Shown: positions 51,730 to 61,953, counted from the first letter of the stretch. The stretch is 64,000 nt of DNA from DASPGQ01 sp035457705 (GCA_035457705.1 DATIBD010000063.1:1-64000), one strand, 5' to 3'. The notes: generated from the sequence alone by a model not told the origin. Numbers and translations are program-made.

Positions 51730-54405
51730 ATGACACGCCGCTTGTCGATTGTCGTCGCGCTCTGCTTGGCTCCACTATCGGTCGCCCAAGCCCAGCTCGA
51801 GCCCATCGTCGAGGACAGAGGTGCCGTGGGGCTCGCTCTCCAGCTTCGCAAGCTCGCCGCGGGAGCGACCTTCCTGCACACGACCGCTCATCCCGATGAC
51901 GAGGACAACGGTCTTCTCGTGATGTTGAGCCGCGGTCGCGGACTCCGCACCTCGCTCCTCACGGTCACGCGGGGCGACGGAGGCCAGAACGAGATCGGTT
52001 CCGAGCTCTTCGAGGCGATCGGCATCCTCCGCACCGAGGAGCTCATGGCGATGCACCGAATCGACGGTGCCGACCAGTACTTCACCCGAGCCTATGAATT
52101 CGGCTACTCCTTCAGCGTCGAGGAGACGCTCGAGAAGTGGGGCGAGGAGGAAATTCTCAAGGACATCGTCCGCCTGATACGGATGATCCGTCCGGACGTC
52201 GTGGTCTCGCTTCCTCCGGAGGGTGAAGGCGGAGGCCAGCACCATCAGACCTCGGCACGACTGACCCGGGAAGCCTTCTCCGCCGCCGCCGACCCCTATC
52301 GGTTCCCCGAGCAGATCGCCCAGGGGCTTCGACCTTGGCAGCCACTCAAGCTCTACTCCCGCACCCGCGTGGGACCGGGCCGGGAGCCGGATGCCGCGTC
52401 GAGCAACCCCGACGCACACCTCGTTCGCATGGACACCGGGATTTACGATCCCATTCTCGGTCGTTCGTACTACCAGATGGGCGCGGAAGCACGAGCGAAC
52501 CACAGGTGTCAGGGGATGGGGCAGCTTCGCGCCGCCGCCGGACCGCACGACTCGCTATGGAAGCTCGAGGACGCCCGCATCGAAGTCGACGAGAACGAGC
52601 AGGATCTCTTCGACGGGATTCCGATGGGAATCGAGCGCATCAAGACCTTCACCGACGCCGCTTTCGTTCACGAAGCGCTCGATGCGATCGCGGCCGAGGT
52701 CGAAGCCGCGGGAGACGCCCTCGTCCCAACCGAGCCCTGGAAGACGCTTCCCCCGTTGCGCCGCGGCCTTCAGGCCATTCGCGCGCTACGCTCGGAAATC
52801 GGGCGGGCGGAGCTATCCGACGACGAACGGTTCGAGCTCGAGCACCGGCTTGCCCCCAAGGAAGAGGACTTCGAGCAGGCCATCGCCCTCGCCCACGGGC
52901 TGGTCATCGCTCCGACGACGCCGCGCGGAGAGGTGACACGCGGCTCGACATTCCGCGTCGATATCGGCATCACCAATCCGAGCCCCGAGCCCATCGAGCT
53001 CATCGAGGCCATAGTGAATGCACCCGCCGGGTGGCATGTGACGCCCGTCGACGAGGAAAAGCGACCCTTCCCCGCGATGCCGGCATCGCTCGCGACGAAC
53101 GCGACGATCTCCGCTGGTTACGACGTCGTCGTCGGCACCGATGCCGCCTACGACCGGCCGTACTGGGCTCGTCCCGATGGACCCGTGGACCGCTTCGTCT
53201 TGCTCGAGCCGGAGCATTTCGGTCTTCCTTGGAGACCGCCTTTGGTCACGTCCCGAGTCGTTTTTCGCTCGGGCGACGTCGAGGTGAGCTCGTCGAAAAC
53301 GGTGCAGCACCGCTACGAGGGTCGCTGGGTCGGCGACGAGAAGCAAAAGGTGGTGTCGGTCCTACCTCTGGTCTCGGTCGCGCTGTCCCCCTCGGTCGTC
53401 GTCTTCCCCACGGGGGCCGATGACAAGACGCGGCCCGTATCGGTAACCGCGCTCTACAAGGGAACCGATCCCGTGGACGGAACGCTCAAGCTCGAGCCGC
53501 CTCCAGGCTGGAGCGTTTCTCCCAAAGGCGCGGCACTTCACTTCGAGCGGGAAAACCAGGCCGTTACCATGCGGTTCGACGTGACGCCCCCGGAGAACGT
53601 GACGAGCGGAACCTACGGGGTGAAAGCGGTCGCCCGAGTGGACGAGAAAGAGTTCCGTGAAGGCGTCCAGACGATCGCTTATCACCATATCCAAACGCGA
53701 TATCTCTTTCATCCGGCCGAAGCACGAATCGAGGCGCTCGACCTTCAAGTCGCGCCGGTGAGCGTCGGCTACGTGATGGGGGTGGGGGACGAGGTGCCGG
53801 TGGCGATTCGCCAGCTCGGCGCAAAGATCGCGTTTCTCGCAGAGGAGCAGCTCGCCGAGGGCGACCTGTCCCAATACGACGTCATCATGACCGGCGTCCG
53901 GGCTTACGAGAATCGCGAGGATTTGAGGGCTTATAACCGGCGACTTCTCGACTACGTGGCCGAGGGAGGCACTCTTCTCGTCCAATACAACAAGTTCGAG
54001 TTCAACGAGGCGCAATGGGGACCTTACCCGAAGAAGGTGAGCCGCAACCGGGTCACCGTCGAGGAGGCGCCCATCGAGATCCTGGTCCCCGATCACCCCG
54101 TTTTCAACGAGCCCAACAAGATCACCGAAGAAGACTGGGACGGGTGGGTCCAGGAGCGCGGTCTGTACTTTCTCGAGGAAGAGGGCGACCCTCGATATCG
54201 AGACCTCATCGCCTCGGAGGATCCCTGGGAGTACAACCAAGGCGTCAAGAAAGGTCTGCTGGTCGAAGCCAAGTACGGCGAGGGACGCTGGATCTACATC
54301 GGGCTCGGGTTTTTCCGCCAGCTGCCGGCGGGAGTTCCTTCGGCGTACAAGCTGTTCGCGAACCTGCTGAGCCTGAAGGACGCGTCCTCTTTGGCGGGTG
54401 AGTAA
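51730..54405 (+). CDS. exported PIG-L deacetylase-family protein, large
   Basis: An 891-residue protein: signal peptide (residues 1-20, ending AQA), then a PIG-L/LmbE zinc deacetylase domain with the AHPDDED motif (near residue 57), VTRGDGGQNEIG, RTEELMAMHRIDGADQYF and the later HHQTSARL His. PIG-L enzymes remove N-acetyl groups from sugars (GlcNAc-type). The long C-terminal half has NEW3-like beta domains (PSPEPIELIEAIV; VSVTALYKGTDPVDGTLKL) and an end resembling a GATase-like fold (YDVIMTGVRAYENREDLRAY). Start follows the divergent promoter gap. Confidence 0.75.
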   Translation: MTRRLSIVVALCLAPLSVAQAQLEPIVEDRGAVGLALQLRKLAAGATFLHTTAHPDDEDNGLLVMLSRGRGLRTSLLTVTRGDGGQNEIGSELFEAIGILRTEELMAMHRIDGADQYFTRAYEFGYSFSVEETLEKWGEEEILKDIVRLIRMIRPDVVVSLPPEGEGGGQHHQTSARLTREAFSAAADPYRFPEQIAQGLRPWQPLKLYSRTRVGPGREPDAASSNPDAHLVRMDTGIYDPILGRSYYQMGAEARANHRCQGMGQLRAAAGPHDSLWKLEDARIEVDENEQDLFDGIPMGIERIKTFTDAAFVHEALDAIAAEVEAAGDALVPTEPWKTLPPLRRGLQAIRALRSEIGRAELSDDERFELEHRLAPKEEDFEQAIALAHGLVIAPTTPRGEVTRGSTFRVDIGITNPSPEPIELIEAIVNAPAGWHVTPVDEEKRPFPAMPASLATNATISAGYDVVVGTDAAYDRPYWARPDGPVDRFVLLEPEHFGLPWRPPLVTSRVVFRSGDVEVSSSKTVQHRYEGRWVGDEKQKVVSVLPLVSVALSPSVVVFPTGADDKTRPVSVTALYKGTDPVDGTLKLEPPPGWSVSPKGAALHFERENQAVTMRFDVTPPENVTSGTYGVKAVARVDEKEFREGVQTIAYHHIQTRYLFHPAEARIEALDLQVAPVSVGYVMGVGDEVPVAIRQLGAKIAFLAEEQLAEGDLSQYDVIMTGVRAYENREDLRAYNRRLLDYVAEGGTLLVQYNKFEFNEAQWGPYPKKVSRNRVTVEEAPIEILVPDHPVFNEPNKITEEDWDGWVQERGLYFLEEEGDPRYRDLIASEDPWEYNQGVKKGLLVEAKYGEGRWIYIGLGFFRQLPAGVPSAYKLFANLLSLKDASSLAGE

Positions 54406-55861
54406 GGGCGGATATCGCCGCGAGAGGGTCGGGCTCGTTCTCGGCCCGTTGTTCTTCGCGGCTTTGCTTCTCTTGCCGCTCGGCGAAGTTCCCCAGCCGG
54501 CCCAGCGCATGATGGCGGTCGCCGCGCTGATGGCCATCTTCTGGGTGAGCGAGGCGATCCCGCTCGCCGCGACCTCCCTCTTTCCTCTGGCGCTGTATCC
54601 CCTGCTCGGCCTTGGCTCGGCGTCGGAATCCTCCGCCCCTTACGCCAACCACCTGGTGTTTCTGTTTCTCGGGGGCTTCATGCTGGCTCAGGCGATGCAG
54701 CGGTGGGGCCTGCACCGACGCATAGCGCTCCAAATCGTCCGACGGGTGGGGACCTCCCCACCGCGCCTCGTGCTCGGCTTCATGTGCGCCTCGGGGTTCC
54801 TCTCGATGTGGGTGTCGAACACGGCAACGGTGGCCATGATGATGCCCATCGGCTTCGCCGTCGTTCAGCAAGCCGCCGAGGGCGTGGGTCGCGAGTCGAA
54901 CATCGACGTCCGGCCCGGCCGTTTCCATTTCGGAGTCGACCTCATGCTCGGGATCGCCTACGGCTCCTCGATCGGAGGGGTCGCCACATTGATTGGGACG
55001 CCGCCCAACGTCCTCCTGGCGGGAACGATGGCCGAGACCCGTGGCATCGAGATTTCGTTTCTGGAGTGGCTCGCCTTCGGCCTTCCCCTGAGCGCCGTGT
55101 TCCTGCCTCTTACCTGGGTGTGGCTCACGAAGTTTGCTTTCCCGCTCGAGATCGACTCGATTCCCGGCGGAGGAGAGCAAATCGAGGTCGAGATGCGGCG
55201 ACTCGGACCGCTGACCACCCCAGAGAAACGGCTCGCGGTCGTGTTCGGACTGACCGCCGCCGCATGGACGTTCGCTCCTGTCTGGACCGCGTGGATCCCG
55301 ACGGGGAGCCTCGTCACTGACTCGACCATCGCCATGATTGCCGCCGTGTCGCTGTTCGCGCTACCCGCTGGAAACGGCGAGCGGCTTCTCGATTGGGAGT
55401 CGGCGTCGAAGCTCCCATGGCACGTCGTGCTCCTGTTCGGAGGAGGATTCTCCCTCGCGGCTGGATTCGAGCGAAGCGGCCTTTCGACCTGGGTGGGGGA
55501 AGGTCTCATCGCGTTCGAGCAGGCGCCCCTCCCCATATTCATCGTCGTCGTGGTGACGCTCCTGGTGACTTTGACCGAGTTCGCCTCCAACACCGCCTCG
55601 GCCGCGATGTCCATACCGCTCCTCGCTGCGACGGCCGACACGATGGGTATCTCGCCGCTTCTTCTCGCGATCCCCGCGACCGTCGCCGCCTCCTGCGCCT
55701 TCATGCTCCCGGCCGCCACCCCGCCCAATGCGATCGTGTTCGGAACGGGCTATTTCACCCTGCCGCAGCTCGCGAAAGCCGGAATCGGCGTGAACCTCCT
55801 CGGCATCGTGCTGGTGAGTCTCTTCACGTGGTTTGTGGCTCGCCCGATCTTCGGGATCTGA
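54398..55861 (+). CDS. DASS/SLC13-family sodium:anion symporter
   Basis: A 487-residue membrane protein with 11-12 helices. The group's pairs of SNT-type motifs are present: MWVSNTATVAMMMPIG and EFASNTASAAMSIPL, with FLFLGGFMLAQAMQRWGL and AASCAFMLPAATPPNAIVFGTGY. It imports dicarboxylates, sulfate or similar anions with Na+. The GTG at 54398 overlaps the end of the PIG-L gene by eight bases, so the two form an operon. Confidence 0.87.
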   Translation: MSKGGYRRERVGLVLGPLFFAALLLLPLGEVPQPAQRMMAVAALMAIFWVSEAIPLAATSLFPLALYPLLGLGSASESSAPYANHLVFLFLGGFMLAQAMQRWGLHRRIALQIVRRVGTSPPRLVLGFMCASGFLSMWVSNTATVAMMMPIGFAVVQQAAEGVGRESNIDVRPGRFHFGVDLMLGIAYGSSIGGVATLIGTPPNVLLAGTMAETRGIEISFLEWLAFGLPLSAVFLPLTWVWLTKFAFPLEIDSIPGGGEQIEVEMRRLGPLTTPEKRLAVVFGLTAAAWTFAPVWTAWIPTGSLVTDSTIAMIAAVSLFALPAGNGERLLDWESASKLPWHVVLLFGGGFSLAAGFERSGLSTWVGEGLIAFEQAPLPIFIVVVVTLLVTLTEFASNTASAAMSIPLLAATADTMGISPLLLAIPATVAASCAFMLPAATPPNAIVFGTGYFTLPQLAKAGIGVNLLGIVLVSLFTWFVARPIFGI

Positions 55862-55886
55862 GCGGTGTTTTGGTGATGGATCATCA

Positions 55887-57593
55887 TCACGGCGTCGCCG
55901 GCGGAGGAACGCGGCGTTTCGTCGCCTGCTCGAATGCGTAGGCGAGCTCGATCAGACGTGGCTCGCTGCAGGACGAGCCGGTGAAGCTCACGCCGAAAGG
56001 CGCGGCTTGAGCATCGAATCCCGCGGGGAAATCCGGAGCCACGTCATTGGGCGCCCGACCGAAGGGGACGATCACCGTCGGATAGCCGGGGCGTGCCGCG
56101 ATCGAAGCGCCGCTTGCGCCGGGGAAGAGCAGCGCGTCGAGCTGATTCGCCTGCATCACCTCGTCGATGCCATGTGACCCCGCGAGCTCGAGATCCTTTC
56201 TTCGATCCGCCTCGTAGCGAGTCCTGTCGGCGGCGAGGTCGATCTCGTCGGAGATGTCGAGGCGGGATTGAGCGTACTTGATGGCGTTCTCGGGCGCATG
56301 GGCCAGGTTGAAGAACCGCAGATCGTTGAGCGTCTTGACGGGGGCGGTCGGTCCGAAAGTCTTCAGCCAGGCGTTGAAGTCGCGCTTCATGCCGTACTTG
56401 AGAACGATCGAGCACTCCGAGTCGTGGCCTTTGCGCTCATCGATGCCCGCGCAACTGCCCCAGGTCAAGAAGTTTCTCTTCGGATCAGAGTCCACTATGC
56501 TCGGGATGTCAGCGGGGTCGACGATGACGGCGCCCTCCTTCTTCAGTATCTCGATGGCCTCTGCCATCAGCGCCGCTCGATCGGAGTCCAAACCGCCCCG
56601 CGAATCAGTCTCGGCAGGAAGGGTGACCGCATCGTAATAAAACGCACGAGGAATCCCGATTCGCGCGCCCATAAGTCCCTCTCGCCTCAGGAACACCGTG
56701 TAGTCCCGATTGGGCGGCGGAGCGCACGTGGTCGTGGTCGGGTCGTTCGGGTCTGGCGATGGGCTCTCGAGCGCGCCGAGCAGGATGGCGGCGTCGGTGA
56801 CCGTCCGCGCCATCGGCCCCGCGGTATCCTGATCGGCTGTGATCGGAATGACGCCGTATCGGCTGATGCGACCCACCGTCGGCTTGATGCCCACGAGCAT
56901 ATTCTGATTCGAGGGGCTCAAGATGGATCCAGAGGTCTCGGTGCCAACGCTGGCCGCCCAGAAGCTCGTCGCCGTCCCGATTCCCGAGCTCGACCCGCCG
57001 GTTCCGAGCGCCGGCCGTCCATCGTCGAAACCCCGGCGGGGATCGGGACGAGGGTCGTAAGGGTTCATCCCGAAGCCACCGAGAGCGCTGTAATTGCCCG
57101 GCATCGGGGTCGGTGCCCCAGCCACCCAGTTGGCGAGCTCGGTGAGGACCGTCTTGGCGAGAATGATGGCGCCCGCGTCCCTCAGGTTCTTCGTCAGCGT
57201 CGCCTCGTAGGGCGGCGTGAAGTCCTTGAACGCAAGCGCCCCGCCCGTCGTCGGCATGCTGGTCGTGTGGATGTTGTCCTTGAGAGCCACCGGAATTCCG
57301 TGGAGCGGGCCACGAGCTCTACCTTCGGCTCTCTCTCGATCGAGCGCATCGGCCTCGGCGAGCGCAGTCCGGCTCACCGTCATGACCGCATTCACCGCAT
57401 CTTCGTAGTAGGCGATTCGTGCAAGATAGAGGAGCACGAGCTCTCTCGACGTCACCCGTCCTTCTCGGAGCGCGGTCTGCAGATCCGATATCGTGGCTTC
57501 GACCACGTCGAAGCCCTCTGGCTCGGAATTGGGAGTTTGGGCGTTCAGGGTCGTGACCGAAAGCGCCATGGACAACAGGAACGCTCGTCGCAT
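55887..57593 (-). CDS. exported amidase (amidase signature family)
   Basis: A 568-residue protein with a signal peptide (ending LNAQ near residue 19) and the amidase signature catalytic triad: Lys in PVALKDN, cis-Ser and Ser in GGSSSGIGTATSFWAASVGTETSGS. The layout matches secreted amidases with a long C-terminal part. Substrate unknown; a peptide or aliphatic amide is likely. It is convergent with the DASS gene, 25-base gap. Confidence 0.85.
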   Translation of the reverse strand: MRRAFLLSMALSVTTLNAQTPNSEPEGFDVVEATISDLQTALREGRVTSRELVLLYLARIAYYEDAVNAVMTVSRTALAEADALDRERAEGRARGPLHGIPVALKDNIHTTSMPTTGGALAFKDFTPPYEATLTKNLRDAGAIILAKTVLTELANWVAGAPTPMPGNYSALGGFGMNPYDPRPDPRRGFDDGRPALGTGGSSSGIGTATSFWAASVGTETSGSILSPSNQNMLVGIKPTVGRISRYGVIPITADQDTAGPMARTVTDAAILLGALESPSPDPNDPTTTTCAPPPNRDYTVFLRREGLMGARIGIPRAFYYDAVTLPAETDSRGGLDSDRAALMAEAIEILKKEGAVIVDPADIPSIVDSDPKRNFLTWGSCAGIDERKGHDSECSIVLKYGMKRDFNAWLKTFGPTAPVKTLNDLRFFNLAHAPENAIKYAQSRLDISDEIDLAADRTRYEADRRKDLELAGSHGIDEVMQANQLDALLFPGASGASIAARPGYPTVIVPFGRAPNDVAPDFPAGFDAQAAPFGVSFTGSSCSEPRLIELAYAFEQATKRRVPPPATP

Positions 57594-57663
57594 CGTCGTT
57601 TCCCTCGCGAAAGCGGGGATGATGAGTCAGTTTCCCGCGGGAGTCAAAGGGCCTTTTAGCACG

Positions 57664-58152
57664 TCACTCGTCGGACCAGTCGCGTTTCTCGCCTCTTCCA
57701 GAGCGCCCCTCCACTTCGGCTACCCAGCCTCGGCGGAGCTCGGAGGCGGGTACGCTCGACAAATAGGGCTTGATGTCCAGGATCGGCGTCCCATCGAGCA
57801 TGTCGAGGCCGCGCACGCGCAGGCTCGCACCGTCTCTTCCGAGGAGTCGGACGACGGTCAATCCGATGGGATTCGGTCGCCGCGGCGAGCGCGTGGCGAA
57901 AACGCCGTGAGGACGATCGTCGCTCGGCGGGCAGGTTACGAGCTCGAATCCCGCGGCTCGGTGGAACAGCCAGATGACGAACAGATGCGAGAAGCCCTCG
58001 ATATCCCGGAGGCCATCGGCGAGGTCCGGGAGAAGCTCGAGCGTGCCCTCGGAGGTGTGCGTCGCTCCCACGCCCCGAGGGATCTGCGAAGTTTCCGAGA
58101 ACGGGCTCCGGACGAAGCCGATGGGATGCAAGCGGACGCTCTCACTCGCCAT
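57664..58152 (-). CDS. trmO: tRNA m6t6A37 methyltransferase TrmO/TsaA family
   Basis: A 162-residue protein of the TsaA (VirR/TrmO) fold: HPIGFVRSPF at the start, GFSHLFVIWLFH, PHGVFATRSPRRPNPIGLTVVRLL and LDMLDGTPILDIKPY. TrmO uses SAM to methylate N6-threonylcarbamoyl-adenosine in tRNA-Thr. It lies eight bases after the stop of the barrel-protein gene on the same strand. Confidence 0.87.
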   Translation of the reverse strand: MASESVRLHPIGFVRSPFSETSQIPRGVGATHTSEGTLELLPDLADGLRDIEGFSHLFVIWLFHRAAGFELVTCPPSDDRPHGVFATRSPRRPNPIGLTVVRLLGRDGASLRVRGLDMLDGTPILDIKPYLSSVPASELRRGWVAEVEGRSGRGEKRDWSDE

Positions 58153-58160
58153 TCAGCCTG

Positions 58161-58826
58161 CTAGAGAGAGAAGATGAGCCCTCCGACGAAGTGGGTCTGC
58201 CAAAACGTCGATGCACTCTCGAACGACGTGCAACCGAAGATTCCACAGGCGAAATCCTGTTCTCGATCGCCGGCACGCGTCCCGAAGACGCGAGCATCGA
58301 ATCGAAATCCGAATCGCCGATTGAACTTGGATCGAAAACCGGCGCCGAGGGAGAAGGAGAATTTCGTCACCGAAGAGGCGTCGGCCACATCAGGATTGAA
58401 AAAGCCCACGCCCGCGCCCCCGGCGGCATAGGCGCTGAACGACTCGTTGCCCCCACCGTAGAGGACACCGGCGTGGACGTAATCGATCCCGACGTCGAAC
58501 AGAGGCTCGCCCGAGGACGCTGGCGCCGAGAGATTCTCCGCTGGAGGCCCGACCGTGGGCGTTTCTCCTTGAAGAACGGTCGAACTCTGATGAGTCCAGA
58601 GGACGTCGAGCTTCAAAAACTCCGTGAGACCGTAGTCGAAGAAGACTCCGTAGCTTCCGGAATCCTTGACTTCGAGGATCACGTTGTCGGTCCCCTGCCC
58701 CGTTCGGAAGGCACCGTTCGCCCGAAGTCCGTAAAAGGGAGTGATCTCGATGGCAGGCTGTGCGGTGGTCGTGTCTGCCGACGCGAGCCAAACCATTACC
58801 ACAGCGAGTACGATCTTGAGCAACAT
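58161..58826 (-). CDS. outer-membrane beta-barrel protein
   Basis: A 221-residue exported protein with a leader ending TTTAQ (residue 22) and alternating strand pattern of an 8-stranded barrel: FYGLRANGAFRT, SYGVFFDYGLTEFLKLDVLW, SFSAYAAGGAGVGFF, FGFRFDARVFG and the final FVGGLIFSL with terminal Leu. ATG 58826 has GGAGA nine bases upstream; a Met seven codons earlier is also possible. Function is structural or transport. Confidence 0.7.
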   Translation of the reverse strand: MLLKIVLAVVMVWLASADTTTAQPAIEITPFYGLRANGAFRTGQGTDNVILEVKDSGSYGVFFDYGLTEFLKLDVLWTHQSSTVLQGETPTVGPPAENLSAPASSGEPLFDVGIDYVHAGVLYGGGNESFSAYAAGGAGVGFFNPDVADASSVTKFSFSLGAGFRSKFNRRFGFRFDARVFGTRAGDREQDFACGIFGCTSFESASTFWQTHFVGGLIFSL

Positions 58827-58903
58827 GTGATGGGGTCTCCTGGCCATAGAATCGCTGCGGAGTTTATCGCATTCCGCTGACGTGCGGCGCGGAATCAGTC
58901 TGC

Positions 58904-60724
58904 TCAACGATATTGACGCGCCTGCATCTCGAAGAGTGCGGCGTACGAGCCCGAGCGGCCGAGCAGCTGCTCGTGAGTGCCGCTCTCGGTGATCCTTCCG
59001 CCATCCAGTACGCAGATGCGGTCGGCGAGTCGAACCGTGGAGAAGCGATGGCTTATGAGGACGGCAGTCTTGTCGCGGGTAAGCTCCCGGAACCGATGGA
59101 ACAATGCGAGCTCAGCCCTGGCATCGACGGAGGCGGTCGGCTCGTCCAGTACGATGACCTGAGCTTCGCGGAAAAAACCTCTGGCGAGCGCGACCTTCTG
59201 CCACTCGCCCACGCTCAGCTCTTCACCATCGACGAACCACTTGCCGAGCACGGTATCGTAGCCATTTTTCAGCCGACGCAAGAACTCATCGGCGCCCGAG
59301 CGCTCCGCGGCGCGCTCGACGCCGGGGTCTCCGAGGGCGAGGTCGACGTTTCCGAGCCAGATGTTCTCCCGGGCGGTGAGATAGTAGGGAACGTAGTCCT
59401 GGAAGACGACGCTGACCGCTCGCCGCAATTGTTCCGTCGAAAGCTCACGAAGATCCACGCCATCGATGGTGATTCGACCCCGCGTCGGATCGTAGAAACG
59501 GCAGAGGAGCTTGACGATCGTCGACTTGCCGGCCCCGTTCTCTCCGACGAGTGCCACTTTCTCACCGCATCCGATCGTGAAGCTCACGTCGTCGAGAACC
59601 GACTGCGTACCGTTCGGATAAGCGAAATGGACGCCATCGAAGACGATTCCCTGACGCAAAGGCAACGTCAGCGGCCGGGGAGCCTGGGAAACGGTGACTT
59701 GGCTCGGCAAGGTCAGGAACTCGCTGACGTGAGAGAGGAACAAGCTGTGCTCGTAGAGTCCGGCCAGGCTCATCAGGGCGCCTTTCAAATAGCCTTGTCC
59801 TCGCTGGAACGCCTGGTAGTACATCACGACGTCGCCGATGGTCATGACGCCCCTCGCGGCCTCCAGAGCGACGAACGCGAAAGCTCCGAAGACTGCAAGG
59901 GTGCTGACACCGTGGCCGAGCAGCTCGGCCACGGAGCGTTTCGCCTGAAATCGCAGACGCTCCCGCAGAAGGCCGGCACTGAGCTCACGATAGCGACTCA
60001 TGAAGAGCTCCCCGAGCCCGAAGAGGCGGAGCTCCTTGGCGAACTGGTTTCCGGTGATCATCCAGTTGTAGTACCAGGCCCTGCGCTCGCGCGACGTCCT
60101 CTCCTTCTGCCAACGGTATAGAGCCTTAGAGGTCCTTACCCGGACCAGAACGTCGGGGACGTTCGCCAGAAGGACGACGAGGGCCACTCCCCAGTGGAGA
60201 TAGAGGAGGAGGGCGGCGACGGCCACGAGCGATACCGCGTTTTGGCCGAGCTGCACCAAATCACCCAGGACCCGGGTGGGCCGAACCGGAGCTTCGGACC
60301 GCGCTCGATGCGACAAATCGTAGTACTGGGAGTCCTCGAAATACTGGAGATCGACCAACGTAGACTTCTTCTGGAGGATGTCGTTCATTCGCAACGTGAC
60401 CATCTGGCCTTGAGCATCTTGAACAAACCTCGCGAGCGTTCCCATCAGGGCTCCAAGGAGCGCGAGCGCGGCACCGACTCCGATCCAGGTCGTGACGGCG
60501 ATTACTTCGGAGCGTGAGCCGGACTCGATGGCTGCAGCCACCGAGTCCACGATCAGTTTCATGACGTAGAGAGAAAATAGAGGGAGCACGCCTTGCACGA
60601 AGACGAGAGTGACGTGAGCGATCGTGAGAAACGGGCCGGAGCGCCAAACGATCGCGAGCGCAAAACGAAGCTCGAGCATTCGGTCGAGTCTTGCTCGCAG
60701 AGTCCCGGGAGGCGCTTCGCTCAC
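58904..60724 (-). CDS. ABC exporter, fused membrane and ATP-binding domains
   Basis: A 606-residue half-transporter: six helices (residues about 20-330) then an NBD with Walker A VGENGAGKSTIVKLL, Q-loop VFQDYVPYYLTARENI, signature LSVGEWQKVALARGF, Walker B IVLDEPTASVDA and His in LISHRFSTV. GTG 60724 (VSEAPPGTLRARLDRM) is taken as the start because the frame upstream is open but would run into the divergent msrB leader region. A lipid, peptide or drug exporter; substrate unknown. Confidence 0.85.
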   Translation of the reverse strand: MSEAPPGTLRARLDRMLELRFALAIVWRSGPFLTIAHVTLVFVQGVLPLFSLYVMKLIVDSVAAAIESGSRSEVIAVTTWIGVGAALALLGALMGTLARFVQDAQGQMVTLRMNDILQKKSTLVDLQYFEDSQYYDLSHRARSEAPVRPTRVLGDLVQLGQNAVSLVAVAALLLYLHWGVALVVLLANVPDVLVRVRTSKALYRWQKERTSRERRAWYYNWMITGNQFAKELRLFGLGELFMSRYRELSAGLLRERLRFQAKRSVAELLGHGVSTLAVFGAFAFVALEAARGVMTIGDVVMYYQAFQRGQGYLKGALMSLAGLYEHSLFLSHVSEFLTLPSQVTVSQAPRPLTLPLRQGIVFDGVHFAYPNGTQSVLDDVSFTIGCGEKVALVGENGAGKSTIVKLLCRFYDPTRGRITIDGVDLRELSTEQLRRAVSVVFQDYVPYYLTARENIWLGNVDLALGDPGVERAAERSGADEFLRRLKNGYDTVLGKWFVDGEELSVGEWQKVALARGFFREAQVIVLDEPTASVDARAELALFHRFRELTRDKTAVLISHRFSTVRLADRICVLDGGRITESGTHEQLLGRSGSYAALFEMQARQYR

Positions 60725-60848
60725 CAGGGGCCCGAGATTAGCACAGACTCTCTCGGCGCCCTGAGCTATGCTGGCCGTGGACGCGCCGAAGCGGTATGAA
60801 ACCCGTCGCAATCGGTGGCATCTAAGGGATGTGGGGAGAGGTGAGAAA

Positions 60849-61340
60849 ATGCACCGACGAGATTTCCTGGGCGTCGCCGGCCTTTTCTTGAGCAAAGGCC
60901 TCGGTGAAGCGATGGACACCGATTTCGAGAAACTGGAAAAGTCGAAAGACGAGTGGCGGAAGCTGCTCCCGCGCGAGGCGTACCTGGTGCTCTTCGAGGA
61001 GCAGACCGAGCGGGCCTTCACGAGCCCGCTGGTGGACGAAAAGCGCAAGGGTCTTTACCTCTGCGCGGCGTGTTTTCTCCCGCTTTTCGAGTCCGAGGCC
61101 AAGTACGAGAGCGGAACGGGTTGGCCGAGCTTCTTCCGCCCCATCGAGAAACGACTGGGGACGAAATGGGACTTCAAGCTCGTCTACCCCAGAACCGAAT
61201 ACCATTGCGCCCGCTGCGGCGGCCACCAAGGACATGTGTTCAAGGACGGGCCGCGACCGACGGGACAGCGGTGGTGCAACAACGGGGTGGCGCTGCGCTT
61301 CGCTCCAGCTAGCGAGCCACTTCCAGCCTTGAGGACTTGA
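60849..61340 (+). CDS. msrB: peptide methionine (R)-S-oxide reductase MsrB, Tat-like leader
   Basis: A 163-residue protein with an N-terminal HRRDFLGVAGLFL sequence resembling a Tat leader, then the MsrB fold: the two CxxC zinc knuckles (LCAACFLPL; CARCGGHQGHVF) and the catalytic Cys in RWCNNGVALRF, where most MsrBs have RYCxNSAxLRF. It reduces methionine-R-sulfoxide in proteins. The ATG at 60849 is divergent from the ABC exporter. It is followed three bases past its stop by msrA. Confidence 0.9.
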   Translation: MHRRDFLGVAGLFLSKGLGEAMDTDFEKLEKSKDEWRKLLPREAYLVLFEEQTERAFTSPLVDEKRKGLYLCAACFLPLFESEAKYESGTGWPSFFRPIEKRLGTKWDFKLVYPRTEYHCARCGGHQGHVFKDGPRPTGQRWCNNGVALRFAPASEPLPALRT

Positions 61341-61342
61341 AG

Positions 61343-61933
61343 ATGAGGGCGTTTGCCTTTCTCGTCCTCGCGCTCGGCACGCTGCCGCTATCCGGGGCAG
61401 AGCTCGAAAAGGCCACCTTCGCCGGTGGCTGTTTCTGGTGCATGGAGCCCCCGTTCGACGAGCTGGAGGGGGTGGTATCGACGACGTCCGGCTACATCGG
61501 AGGACGCGTCGAGAACCCGAGCTACGAGCAGGTCTCTTCCGGCGGCACGGGGCATCTCGAGGCGGTCGAGATTCTCTACGATCCCACGAAGGTGAGCTAC
61601 GAGAAGCTCCTCGAAGTGTTCTGGGTGAACGTCAATCCCACCGACGGTGCGGGTCAGTTCTGCGATCGGGGCTCGCAATACGCGACGGCCATCTTTGTCC
61701 ACGACGAGGAGCAACGCCGGCTCGCGGAAGAGTCCAAACGGCGGATCGAGGAGTCGGGCCGTCTCGATAAGAAGATCGTGACTCCAATCCTTGAGGCGAC
61801 GGGCTTCTACCGCGCCGAGGAGTACCATCAGGACTACTACAAGAAGAATCCGTTTCGATACAAGCTGTACCGAACGGGTTGCGGTCGCGATCGGATCCTC
61901 AGGCAGCTTTGGGGAGACGAGGCAACCCATTGA
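61343..61933 (+). CDS. msrA: peptide methionine (S)-S-oxide reductase MsrA, exported
   Basis: A 196-residue protein: a signal peptide (LALGTLPLSGAE), then the catalytic GGCFWCMEPPFDELEGV, GYIGGRVENPSYEQVSSGGTGHLEAVEI and QYATAIFVHDEEQ, typical of MsrA. It reduces methionine-S-sulfoxide; with MsrB it repairs both isomers outside the cytoplasm. ATG 61343 has GAGG eight bases upstream and is preferred to the TTG at 61337 that overlaps the msrB stop. Confidence 0.9.
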   Translation: MRAFAFLVLALGTLPLSGAELEKATFAGGCFWCMEPPFDELEGVVSTTSGYIGGRVENPSYEQVSSGGTGHLEAVEILYDPTKVSYEKLLEVFWVNVNPTDGAGQFCDRGSQYATAIFVHDEEQRRLAEESKRRIEESGRLDKKIVTPILEATGFYRAEEYHQDYYKKNPFRYKLYRTGCGRDRILRQLWGDEATH

Positions 61934-61953
61934 AGCGGCGGCGCCCCAAAGTC